A stretch of 64,000 nt of DNA, from NCBI RefSeq assembly GCF_963576675.1, contig NC_088911.1:28132501-28196500 (forward strand), written 5' to 3'. The DNA comes from Euphorbia lathyris (Eukaryota > Streptophyta > Magnoliopsida > Malpighiales > Euphorbiaceae). Below are positions 9,657-20,704 of the stretch, one piece after another (positions within the stretch are counted from its first letter, which is position 1; each line of letters starts with the position of its first letter). Made by a program: the position numbers and the translations under genes. The notes under the pieces are model-generated. The model was not told the DNA's origin and ran no database searches. It worked only from the letters and a program-made list of their open reading frames with translations.

Positions 9657-11396
9657 ATGGGCGAAAACACTACTCGGTTTCTCCCAGGAAACCAAACAAG
9701 TCAGATACTGCCTGAGGGGTTGTCCATCACTCGGCCTCCCCTATTCTTCGGGTCTAACTATACCTTCTGGAAGAATAGGATGAAAAATTTCATTCAGGCT
9801 ACAAACATGAGTGCCTGGCTATCTATAGTTCAAGGCCCATTTGTACCTGTCGAAGTTGTGGCTGGCCTAACAGTTGTAAAAGCTGAGGCCAAATGGACAG
9901 AGGATGATCTCAAGAAGCTTCAAAATCACGCTTCGGCTATTAATATGCTTCACTGTGCGCTCGATGCTGCAGAATATAATAAAATCTCAGGTTGTGAGTT
10001 GGCGCAAGAGATCTGGAAGAAGCTGGAAGTCACCTACGAAGGAACAAATAAAGTAAAGGAGTCCAAGGTGAACCAGCAGATGAGACTGTACGAGCTGTTC
10101 GAGATGAACAATGATGAGGGCATATCTGACATGAATGCAAGGTTTACCAACATCATTAATGAGCTCAAGAGACTTGGGAAAATCTTCACTGAGGAAGAAC
10201 AAGTCAAAAAGATACTCAGGAGTCTTCCTAAAGACTGGCAAGCAAAGAAGACCGTTGTTGAGGAAGCTCAGGATTTAACCACCTACAAATATGACGAACT
10301 CATCGGCTCGTTGCTGACCCATGAGATATCTATGAAAAACTTCGAGGTGAAGGAAAAATCTGAAGACAAGAAGCAGAAGTCTCTTGTCATGAAAGCTGAC
10401 TCCACTGACGGGAGCTCAACAGATGATGAGGAGATGGCTATGTTCACAAGGAAGATGAAAAGGCTCTTCAGGAAGAATGACAAATATTCTAAGAAGCCAT
10501 ACAGAAAGTTTGATAAGTATAAAGCTGACTCCAGCGACAGCAAATACAAGAAAGACAACTCAAAGCCCATTATATGCTTTGAATGTCATCAAACTGGCCA
10601 TATAAAGTCAAGCTGCCCCACGCTGAGGAAAGATAAGAAGAATGGCAAAAAGGCAATGGTGGCTACATGGAGCGACAGTGATGAGTCTTCATCAACAGAA
10701 GCTGAGGCCACCGAGTCAGCGAATGTATGCTTCATGGCTGACGAACTTGCTGAGCCATGCGTCTCTGAGCATGCTGACCCCTCCGTTGAGTCTGACGATG
10801 AGGAGCAATCAAATGAGGTAATATCACTTTCTCTGCTCAGAAACGAAATGGGTAATGCCCTGAGTGATCTCTATACACTTGTTAAAAAGTGTAATAAGAA
10901 AATTAGAGCACTCAGCAGGCGCTGTGATGAGGTTGAAGAGGTTAAGCTGAGTGACCTCAGATACCTTCTTCAGGACAACTCATCTTTGCATGATAACATG
11001 AAGATCATACATGAGTCTGTCTCTGAAGTCCAATCAGTTTCGAAGAAACTGAGAAAGGACGTCACAACTATCCAGAACCAATTAAAGGTTCCAAATAAAA
11101 TAAACATTCCTCTGAGAACTCAGTACCAAGGTACTCATCAGAGATGGAATCCCCAGCGGAACGTCCAGTGTGACTTCTGTGGGAAGAAAGGTCACACCAC
11201 AAAGGTGTGCTGGCATGCTCAGCACTGGGGTGCTGACCAGTCAGTGAGACAACCTAAACAGAAGGTCAGCTGTGACTTCTATGGAAAGAATGGCCATACT
11301 GTCCATGTATGTCGCCATAAAATAAAATATGATGCTTTACCTGTTGCACCTAACAAGCAAGGACCCAAAAAGAATTGGGTACCTAAAAGTAACTAG
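9657..11396 (+). CDS. gag: E1 gag, capsid/nucleocapsid protein
   Basis: A 579-residue open gag starting at ATG in an ACCATGG context, 48 bases after the PBS. It would form the cytoplasmic virus-like particle and bind element RNA. The N-terminal half has the Copia gag signature (FWKNRM, LPKDWQAKK), followed by an acidic/basic linker. The first CCHC zinc knuckle reads CFECHQTGHIKSSC. Two further knuckle-like units lie near the C-terminus: CDFCGKKGHTTKVC, and CDFYGKNGHTVHVC, in which the second Cys is Tyr. It stops at TAG 11394-11396, five bases before the pol ATG. Its length fits Sireviruses, whose gag is longer than in other Copia elements. No break is seen in this gene. Confidence 0.93.
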   Translation: MGENTTRFLPGNQTSQILPEGLSITRPPLFFGSNYTFWKNRMKNFIQATNMSAWLSIVQGPFVPVEVVAGLTVVKAEAKWTEDDLKKLQNHASAINMLHCALDAAEYNKISGCELAQEIWKKLEVTYEGTNKVKESKVNQQMRLYELFEMNNDEGISDMNARFTNIINELKRLGKIFTEEEQVKKILRSLPKDWQAKKTVVEEAQDLTTYKYDELIGSLLTHEISMKNFEVKEKSEDKKQKSLVMKADSTDGSSTDDEEMAMFTRKMKRLFRKNDKYSKKPYRKFDKYKADSSDSKYKKDNSKPIICFECHQTGHIKSSCPTLRKDKKNGKKAMVATWSDSDESSSTEAEATESANVCFMADELAEPCVSEHADPSVESDDEEQSNEVISLSLLRNEMGNALSDLYTLVKKCNKKIRALSRRCDEVEEVKLSDLRYLLQDNSSLHDNMKIIHESVSEVQSVSKKLRKDVTTIQNQLKVPNKINIPLRTQYQGTHQRWNPQRNVQCDFCGKKGHTTKVCWHAQHWGADQSVRQPKQKVSCDFYGKNGHTVHVCRHKIKYDALPVAPNKQGPKKNWVPKSN

Positions 11397-11401
11397 TTAC
11401 A

Positions 11402-14400
11402 ATGCAGGTAAGCCTGAGACGTGCCGAGAAGTCAAAGATGTGGTATATTGACAGCGCATGCTCGAGGCATATGACTGGTGATGAAACTCAGTTCATCACG
11501 TTTGAGCGTAAACGAGGAGGAAGTGTAAGTTTTGGAGACAACAAGAAGGGTAAGATAGTAGGGTCAGGAACCATTGGAGGTAATCCTACTATTGAATCTA
11601 TCTCCCTAGTCAGTGGACTCAAATATAACTTACTCAGCGTAGCTCAGCTATGTGACAATGGGAGAAAAGTTATATTTGATGCTACTGGATGTAAAATATA
11701 CGAGGGTGAATCAAATGAGTTAATTTTAACTGCCCCTCGCATAGATAATGTCTTTATGCTAGACTTAGAGAAAAAGTTTTCAAAAATCGTATGCTTAGTA
11801 TCAAAGGAAGAAAATTCCTGGCTATGGCACAGGAGACTTGGTCATGTAAGCATGGACCTCCTGGCCAAATTAGCAAGAAAGCAATTGGTTGAGGGACTGC
11901 CTGAACTTAAATTTGAAAAAGATCAATTATGCCACGCTTGCCAAGCTGGAAAACAAACCAAACAATCTTTTCACAGCAAAAATATTGTCTCAACTAAGCA
12001 TCCGTTAGAGTTACTACACTTGGATCTCTTCGGTCTAGTCCAGTCGCTGAGTCTGGGTGGAAGAAGATTTTCCTTGGTCATTGTAGATGACTTCTCTCGG
12101 TACACTTGGGTCATCTTGCTGAGTAGCAAGGATGAGACCTTTGAGACATTTTCAAATTTGGTTAGAAAAATTGAAAATGATAAAGACCTAAAACTGGCTC
12201 ACATCCGAAGTGATAATGGTGGAGAATTTAAAAACCAAAAGTTTGTTGAATTCTGTGAAGCCAGCGGCATTGACCATAATTTCTCTGCTCCCAAAACACC
12301 TCAACAAAATGGGGTTGTTGAACGGAAGAACAAAACTCTGGTTGAAATAGTCAGGACAATGCTGGATGAGCATAGGCTTCCAAAGTATTTTTGGGGAGAG
12401 GCTGTTAACACAACGTGCTATATTCTTAATAGGGCTCTAGTTAGACCTATATTAAAGAAAACCCCATATGAACTTTGGAAAGGACGAAAGCCCAATATTG
12501 GATACTTTCGTGCCTTTGGCTGTAAATGTTTTATTTTAAATACCAAAGATAGCATAGCAAAGTTTGATTCAAAAGCTGATGAGGCTATCTTTCTAGGCTA
12601 CTCAACAAACAGCAAAGCATACAGAGTTTTTAATAAACGAACTCAAGTTTTAGAAGAGTCGGTACAAGTTGAGTTTGACAAAACTAACCCTGCAGGTAGA
12701 TACCAGCCGCTGACCAAGGATGATCCACACTCAGTAACCGCTGACCAAGAACCACCTGCTGAGTCATTCACTAAAAGGCTGACCAAGAGTAAGAGTGAAC
12801 CTAAGATTACTTTCACTGACCCATCTACTTCTGCAGAGATTGTTGAAACACAGACAGCATAAGACATAAATCTACCTAAAGAGATAAGGATTCCAAGAGG
12901 GTACTCAGAGAGTGCAATCCTTGATTCTGCTGGGAATACCCTGATGATAAGGAATCAACTCAGGAAGTACCTCAGCAATGTAGCCTTCGTCTCAGTACAG
13001 GAACCTAAGAACTTCGCTGATGCTGAGAAAGATGAATTCTGGATGAGCACAATGCAAGAGGAACTTGACCAATTCAGAAGAAACGATGTATGGGAGCTAG
13101 TGCCACATCCAAGGAGTCAGAAGACCATTGGAACAAGATGGGTCTTCCGCAACAAAATGGATGAGCAAGGAAATGTAGTCAGGAACAAAGCAAAGCTTGT
13201 AGCTCAGGGTTACAGTCAGTAAGAAGGTATTGACAACGGTGAGATCTTTGCCCCATTGGCAAGGCTAAAAGCTATTAGGATCTTATGTGCATATGCATCT
13301 TACATGAACTTTAAATTATTCCAAATGGATGTTAAGAGTGCATTTCTTAATGGAGTTATAAACGAGGAAGTTTATGTTAATCAACCTCCAGGGTTTGAGG
13401 ATCCAAAATTCCCAAACCATGTTTGTAAACTCAAAAAGGCTATGTACGGTCTCAAGCAAGCACCACGTGCTTGGTATGAGAGGCTGACCAGTTTCCTGCT
13501 GACTAGAAATTATGTCAGAGGCAAAGCTGATACAACCTTATTCATTAAGAGAAAGGGTAAAGATACCCTGCTGGCTCAAATTTATGTTGATGATATAATA
13601 TTTGGTGCAACTAACGAATCAATGTGCAAGGAATTTAGCAAACAAATGCAGACTGAGTTTGAAATGTCGATGATGGGAGAACTCAACTTCTTCCTCGGGC
13701 TTCAAATAAAACAAGGAAAGAATGGAATCTTCATCAGTCAAGCTAAATATGCCAAGGAGATATTAAAGAAATATGACTTGGAAAATTGCAAGCCAATATC
13801 CACTCCTATGGGCACTGACACTGTCCTTTGTGCTGACGAGAATGGTAAGTCAGTAGACAGCAAATTGTATCGAGGTATGATAGGCTCTCTACTTTACTTA
13901 ACAGCCAGTAGACCGGATATTCAGTTCTCAGTATGCAACTGTGCTAGATATCAATCTAACCCTAAGGAATCTTATTACATAGCTGTAAAAAGAATCCTTA
14001 GATACTTGCAAAGCTCAGTGAACGCAGGTTTATGGTATCCCAACACACATGGCTTTACACTCGTTGGATACACTGACGCTGACTATGGTCGAGACAAGCT
14101 AGAACGGAAAAGCACCTCTGGAGGATGTCATTTCTTAGGAAGCTGTCTTGTATCTTGGTTCAGCAAGAAGCAGGCGTCAGTAGCCCTGTCTACCACTGAA
14201 GCTGAGTACATTGCCGCTGGTCACTGTGTTGCTCAAGTCCTATGGATTAAGCAACAGCTTGAAGACTATGGTGTTCAAACAAAGACAATTGAGGGCAAAT
14301 GCGACAACAAAAGTGCAATTGATCTATCAAAGAACCCAATTCAACACAGCAGAATGAAGCATGTCGGCATAAGGCATCACTTCATTAGAGACCATGTACT

Positions 14401-14530
14401 CAAAGGTGAGATAAAGCTGACCTACGTCCCAACGGATGAGCAGCTTGCGGATATCTTCACAAAGCCACTGGCTCATGAACAGTTCAGCATACTGAGAGAA
14501 GCCATTGGTATGTTTAATCCTCTTCAGTAA
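11402..14530 (+). pseudogene. pol: E1 pol, two nonsense codons
   Basis: One frame of about 1043 codons holds, in order: protease (DSACSRHMTG), the GAG-pre-integrase His/Cys zinc site ([15 protein letters not shown]), integrase DDE core ([23 protein letters not shown]), reverse transcriptase ([15 protein letters not shown] at 13583-13594) and RNase H ([29 protein letters not shown]). It is broken by TAA at 12860-12862 and 13220-13222. At both places E2 has CAA, so both are C-to-T changes. The frame differs from gag, and an in-frame TAA at 11390-11392 excludes simple gag-pol fusion. The element could move only with enzymes supplied by a relative. Confidence 0.92.
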
Positions 14531-14987
14531 ATTCCTGTACTAAATGAATATGCATGCTGAGTGAATTACTATGCTGAATGATTGTCTTTGCTGAGTACTC
14601 ATTGAAATTGATTAAACAGCAAATACTGAGTAAATTTGCACACTGAGTAAGTTAGTTTAAACTTAGAAATCATCCCTTTATGCAATACTGACCACTCAGA
14701 ATATCAAACGCTTAGTATTCTAAACGCTGAGTGTTAGATCCGTTAGAATAAATGCAAAAGCACGCGTATAGCTACCTAGGATGACGTACACGCCGAATGT
14801 GTCATAAATGCCAGGAACATTGTCGGTTCACAATCCCGAGGCAAAACTGACACATGGATTCGATAAGATCCATTCTCCACCGCTATAAATAATGGGTAAA
14901 TCCCCATTGTTTCCTCTTTACGTTTATTGAATCTCCTGGCAAAGAACTCTCTCTCTAAAAACCTTCTAAGCTTTCCCATCTTCAACT
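14531..14987 (+). other. E1 spacer between pol and downstream ORF
   Basis: A 457-base noncoding stretch rich in 'actgagt' words. The equivalent spacer in E2 is 23480-23957. It could hold a splice acceptor or internal promoter for the downstream ORF, but no specific signal was recognised. Confidence 0.5.
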
Positions 14988-17864
14988 ATGACTAAAGTTT
15001 CATTCAACATTTCCGGTGCCGGCCACCCTAAGCCCAGCTCCGATGAAACCTCCAGGCAAACCTCTGTGCCGGAATCTACCAAGGTCACTACGCCGAGCAA
15101 AGGAAAAACTGGCCAAACCTCCTCTAGTAAGGGAAAGCCTGACAAAGTCAGGACCTATTCAAAGGTCTTCGTAAACGTCCGAGAATGGAAGGTTGAGCCC
15201 TCAAGATGGGTATCTGAAGCATTCGTACAATCCGAACAACCCTTCCGTGAGTGGATTTCACAGAATGGATGGACTGAGCTATTTTCAATTAGGGATCCCA
15301 CCTATCCTGACCTTGTAAAGGAGTTTTACCACAACCTCCGCGTTGCTGATGATAACCAGGACTACCTGGTAACCGTGGTGAAAGAGAAAACCATTTTCAT
15401 CAACCCTCTCTACCTAGGAAATCTGCTCAAGTTAAAAACTGAGGGAGCAAGGCTAAGGAGATCTGGAGATCAGGACAAAACTGAGTATTTGGTCAACTTC
15501 TGTAAGCCTGAAGTCCACTCAGGAGAAGTATCCAGTTCCTCCATGGGTCAGCACCAGAAGATGGCTCATTATCTGCTGAGTTATTTCATCTATCCCAAGA
15601 TTAACTGCACCACCTCAACAACAAACTTCGAGCAATGCTTCATCTGGCATATGCTGACGTACAAGCCGATCAACATGCCAATATTCCTCATTGCTGGCTT
15701 CCTAAGGAGGACCGGAACTCTAAGGCTAGGATCGCTCATCACCAGGATCCTCATTGATCATCAGATAGACCTGACTGATGAAGTAACAGCTAAAGGATCT
15801 GAGATCACAGCAGCTTCGCTGAGAGCGCTGAAGTTCGGTCAGCCTCTGAAGAAAGGAAAAGCTGCTGCTGCTGGACAAGCTGAGGAAACAGTTGTTCCGC
15901 AGAAAGGGAAAAGAACTAAAGCCCCCGCTTCTTGTAAGAGGAAAGCTGTTGAGACTCCTTCACATGATACTGAGTCTCCAGCTAAGAGGCAAAAGTCAGC
16001 TGGTACTAAGGGTTAGGAGAGACCTAAGTCAGCTGAGAAAAGGGGCAGGCAAGATGAGCCTGAAACTGAGGACAGGACTAATGCTGATGTGCAGCCTCAG
16101 AAGAAGCACAAGTCTTCTACACTGACTCCCCTCGATGCTATCCCTACTGACATTGTTGTGCCTGGTGACTCTCACTACACACTGTGTTTAGGAACTGTGT
16201 CTGAGGAACAAGAAGAAGAGGTGCATCTGGACGGCCAGTTTATTGCACAAGTTGAAGAAGAACTAGATGGTGATAGTTCAGAAGATGACGAAGAAGAAGA
16301 GGCCAGCGGTCAGGATGACGCTGAGAATAATGAGGAGACAACCAGTGAGGTTGCAGCTGAGCAAGCCAATACTGTGTTGGCTGCTGAAGAAGAACAAGAA
16401 CTTGACCAACACAATGTTGATCAAGTCCAAGAGCAAGCTGACCAGCTAAATACTTAGCAAGAAGAATCTTCTCCATCTCACTCAAGAGAGTCTATTCAAG
16501 CTGACATTCCTCCTCGCAGAAGAAGATTGGTTAAAGCAAGTGAAAAGACAGTCAGTGAGCCTCCTGTACAACCACCAACTCTTCCTGACTTCGTTATTCA
16601 AAAGCCAACCCAGGACCCTTCTACAGTCAAGCTAAAAATTTTCAAACGACAACCTCCTTCTACTACATCAGCATCTATAGAAAAGCAAGCCTCTGTTTCT
16701 TCTCAACAGGAACATGCCGACTTGAATGCTTTCGCCAACTCAACAAGTCAAGTTGAGCCAATTACTGTCCATCCAAGCATAGTGCTGACTCCAAACATAT
16801 CTTCCCTCGTCAGCACTGACAGTATTCGGATTTCTAATTCTCCGATACACATATCTGCCGATCAATCAGTTCTACCAGAACCCCAAGTGCAGATTGGAAC
16901 TACACTACCAGTCACTGACCACGTGATTCCTCTAACTCCTCTTCCTACCGGTCATACTGATGTCACTGAAGGCTCTCAAAGTTATCTAAATGCCACTGAG
17001 TCTGGCAAAAGAATAATCGACTCAGTGCAAGCTTTGATTAAAGACCTTCAACAATCTACTTCTCTTGCTGCTAGGTCTTCAACTATTGAGACTACTCAGC
17101 TTTCCCAAGTCACTCAGCTTCTCAATGCAGTTAAGGGATTCAAGGGTTTTTTGAACGTCATCATTACTTTTCAAGCACAGCAAGCTAAGCAGGATTCCAT
17201 TGCAAAGTTGGCTGAGATCCAGCTGACAACTGTTCAACACTTAAATGCTCTACAACAACAAGTTCAGACCTTGTCAGCTGAGAACACACGCTACGCCACC
17301 TCTGATGAAGTAAAGATGCTCTTTGCTCAGCTTCACACCGAGCAACTCAAAACCAATGAGCAAATGGTTTCTTATTCTCAGTGCTCAGTTGAGCAAATTG
17401 GTGAGGTTGTTCGATTGTTGAATCTGAATAAGCAAGAGATGGATACTGACGCTATGAAACAGAATGAAATGTTGTCCATCACCAGACAAACCTTTAACCA
17501 TATTCTTCATAGCAATGTTCAGCGTCAGTACTTTGACACCTACTTACTCAAAACATTCCACCAAGTCATTGCTGGCCTGACCGATGCACTTACATGGATA
17601 GGCAAATCTCAAGCCTTCACAGTTAGCATGATCAGCGCTGCTGAGCTTAATATTCCCGCCGAGGTCTCCGACAATGGTGTGGCTATCTTTGACGGTGTAA
17701 ATGAAAGCGCTGACAGACTTAAAGAGCTGTCCAACGAACTGACCAGGGCCGTCTTAACCGACAGTTTTAGGATTCCTCCTCCCGATGCTGACAAAACGGG
17801 GGAGAAAGAACAAGCGAGAACACAGCATGGGTCTAGTCAGTCCCAACAGAAGAAAAAGAAATAG
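14988..17864 (+). pseudogene. E1 downstream ORF ('env-like' position), two stops
   Basis: A single frame of about 958 codons from ATG 14988, interrupted by TAG at 16014-16016 and 16455-16457. The N-terminal third (FYHNLRV, TIFINPLYLGN) resembles the plant transposon-associated domain often annotated 'putative plant transposon protein'. Next come clustered basic residues that look like a bipartite nuclear signal (KRKAV ... PAKRQK), then a strongly acidic tract (DSSEDDEEEEASGQDD). The C-terminal third is Gln/Leu-rich and coiled-coil-like, ending in a Lys-rich tail. No signal peptide or membrane segment is seen, so an envelope role is not supported. E2 and E3 carry homologues, implying past selection within the family. 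Its function is unknown. Confidence 0.8.
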
Positions 17865-18416
17865 ATATATAGGCTAGCTAAGTATAGGCTAAGTAAGTAG
17901 TTTGTATATGTAGTCTGAATGCCTATCTTTGAAGTTTTGATTGTAAACACTGACTACCTATATTAAATATCAATACTTGCATCTTCTGTTCAAACTCTGA
18001 GTTATGAATTATTTATATACGATGATGTGTATTATGTTATTTTGTATCTTCAATTAAATCAGCTATGTTTAAGGCCTATAAAATTCATTGATTGAACTAA
18101 ATGTTGATAACATGTTTGACACTGACCTATATGTTTATAAAACTCATTGAACAACAAATTACTCAGCGCCCTCTGAATGATAAAACCTTCCGCTTAAACA
18201 CTGAGTAAAATAGAATATGTTCCATGAGCTGACCTATATCTGAAAAACTGACCTTAGACTTACTCGATTAAACCTTTAAATATTTAGAGTAAAACTAAGT
18301 CAGCAGCTCAACTCTTACGGGGGAGTTTGCTCAGTTATAATAGGTCAACTATCATGGGGGAGCTCAATACTGAGTTCCTCGCTGAATAGTTTTGCCAACA
18401 TCAAAATGGGGGAGTT
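17865..18416 (+). promoter_or_regulatory. E1 3' untranslated region with three polypurine tracts
   Basis: GGGGGAG occurs at 18319-18325, 18356-18362 and 18408-18414. The last, in AAAATGGGGGAGTT, abuts the 3' LTR and is the plus-strand primer. The spacing of the three is nearly the same in E2 and E3. Multiple conserved polypurine tracts are a Sirevirus hallmark. Confidence 0.88.
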
Positions 18417-18823
18417 TGTTGAAACACCTTTCCACATAATTTTGATTTGACAAAATTGTTTAAGTATAATTATGAACATATTCTAAACACACTAAGTTTA
18501 AATGCTTTGATTTATTCTACTAATGTGTTTATTCAATGTTGAGTTAAAATTGTTTATAAGACATAAGGATTAAAAGGCCCAAGCCCAATACAAAAGTCAA
18601 AGCCCAAGTCAAACAACTCAAGACAACTCGGCCCGCGTTTATCAAAATGATGTCGCTGTGTGCAAAACGCAACTCAGCATGAGAATGATCTAGAAGACCT
18701 TCAGGGAACAACTTCGGAACGAAGCTGCTGAGTTGATTCGACAAAGCGTACAATACAGCAGCTGGCTAAGGAAAACTTCCAGACAAAGTATTTCCACTTT
18801 GGGTAAAGTTCAGACGACACAGT
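18417..18823 (+). repeat. E1 3' LTR, first part
   Basis: The first 407 bases of the 3' LTR, interrupted after ACAGT (18819-18823) by E2. About nine differences from the 5' LTR occur in this part. Confidence 0.95.
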
Positions 18824-20160
18824 TGTTGGTCCCTTGTTTAGTTGCAAGTATAGTTCCAAGGGGGGTTTAGGAACTATTTAAACTTTTTTTGCAATTTAGG
18901 CAGACTTCTTTTTCTAAAGAAAAAGGTTTGAACAGCGGCGCTGAGTAAACAGCAAGATACTGGCTTAGTCAATAGGTGACTAGGTCAGTTCCTCAGCATG
19001 AGTCAGGAGATAGCACTTGGAGTCTATTCCTGAACTCAGACGTTCAACGCGCACAACTCAACTTGACCTCTTTACTTGGTCAGTTTTGATTATTTAAAGC
19101 AAGCAATATAAATTAGGAGTTAAGGTTTAGAAATACTTCACTCAGCAGATTTATCCAGGTTCGGCTTCTTCTAAGCCTACGTCCTGTCCCCGGAACACTT
19201 CCGAGATTTCGAATTCTCTACTGAGCTTTTTAAAGGTAGAGCCTCAAACCTTTTACAATATCAGCAATTGAGTATGACAAGAGTACCTTCCTCTATACTT
19301 CTACTCAATCCTAATCTCTCCGCTGAGTACTTAAAACCGAGTACTCAGCCTCTCCTTTCTATTTCTAGAAATGATAAGTGTTTTTGTCCTAATACAAAGA
19401 TGTGCTAAGACACTTTAGATGATTTACAATCACTCTAAACTTTTACACAAATATGAAAATGTAGTGTAAGAAATTTGCTTTGCTTCTTGCTTGCAGAACT
19501 TGTAGCGATTTGGTCAGCGTAATGGCTTGATCAAGTTCTGTCTATTGTGAAGCTTGTGATGGCACTATTTATAGAGACGTCTGGTCATTCGGTCATTTCG
19601 AATTTCGAAATAACCATTGGAGGGAAACGGCTATATGTCGTTGTCATCCTGACTTGCACAGAGCTCTTGGCCAATCACAATCGTGTATCTTCTGTCCTCG
19701 GTCAGCACAGCAGATGGTCTCTCCTTTTATGGTAAAGTCAACTGGACAGCATACTGTGTCGTCTGAACTTTGCTAAAAGAAGAAACACTTTGTCTGGAAG
19801 TTTTCCTCTGCCGGTCTGCTATCTTGTACGCTTTGTCGAGACTACTCAGCAGCTTCATTGTGAAGTTGTTCCTGAAGGTCTTCTAGATCCTTCCGTTTGT
19901 TGAGTTGCGTTTTTGTCCAAAACGACAACGTCTTGACATACGCGGGCCGAGTGTACTGAGTTGTTTGACTTGGGCCTTGGCTTCCGTATTGGGCTTGGGC
20001 CTTCCAATCCTTATGACTTATAACATTTATACTCAACATTGAACAAACACATTAGTAGAATAAATCAACGCATTTAAACTTAGTGTGTTTAAAATATGTA
20101 TTCTAATTTATACTTAAACAATTTTGTCAAATCAAAATTATGTGGAAAGGTGTTTCAACA
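18824..20160 (-). repeat. E2 3' LTR
   Basis: 1337 bases, the downstream LTR of E2 on the minus strand. The inverse TATA box is at 19566-19573. Confidence 0.95.
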
Positions 20161-20704
20161 AACTCCCCCATTTTGATGTTGGCAAAACTGTTCAGCAAGG
20201 AACTCAGTATGAGCTCCCCCATGATAGTTGACCTTTTTAATTAAGTGAACTCCCCCGTAAGGACTGAACTACTGACTTAGTTTTATTCTAAACATTCTAA
20301 GGTTTAACTGAATAAGTCTAAGATCAGATTTCAGGTATAGGTCAGCTTATGGGTCATATTCTATTTTACTCAGAATTCAGCGGAAGTAATGTATAGTGAC
20401 AGAGCGCGCTGAGCAAATTATTGTTCAATGAGTTCTTTATCAAAATGTATCATAAGATCATAGTATGATGTCAAACATGTTACAGCATATCATTTAGTCA
20501 ATAAATATTATAAGTGTTAAGCATAGCTGATATAACGAAGATACATAATAACTCAGTACTATAAAAGCATATATCATAACTCAGTATTGAAATCAGGAAA
20601 TAAAGTATGATATATATATTGAGAGAAGTCAGCAAGTATATAGACAAAAGAAGTAAACTAGACAAAATGGGTTACACAGATGTGGCTTAAGCATGCTAGT
20701 CTAT
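20161..20704 (-). promoter_or_regulatory. E2 3' untranslated region with three polypurine tracts
   Basis: CTCCCCC, the inverse of GGGGGAG, lies at 20163-20169, 20214-20220 and 20250-20256. The first abuts the LTR. The remainder to 20704 is noncoding. Confidence 0.87.

Noticed and set aside
14988..17864. Calling the downstream ORF an envelope gene
   Set aside because: No signal peptide, cleavage site or membrane helix is visible; only the position after pol is shared with env.
19547..19735. A 62-residue plus-strand frame repeated at 29389-29577
   Set aside because: It is inside both E2 LTRs over the promoter region and antisense to the element; repetition reflects LTR identity.
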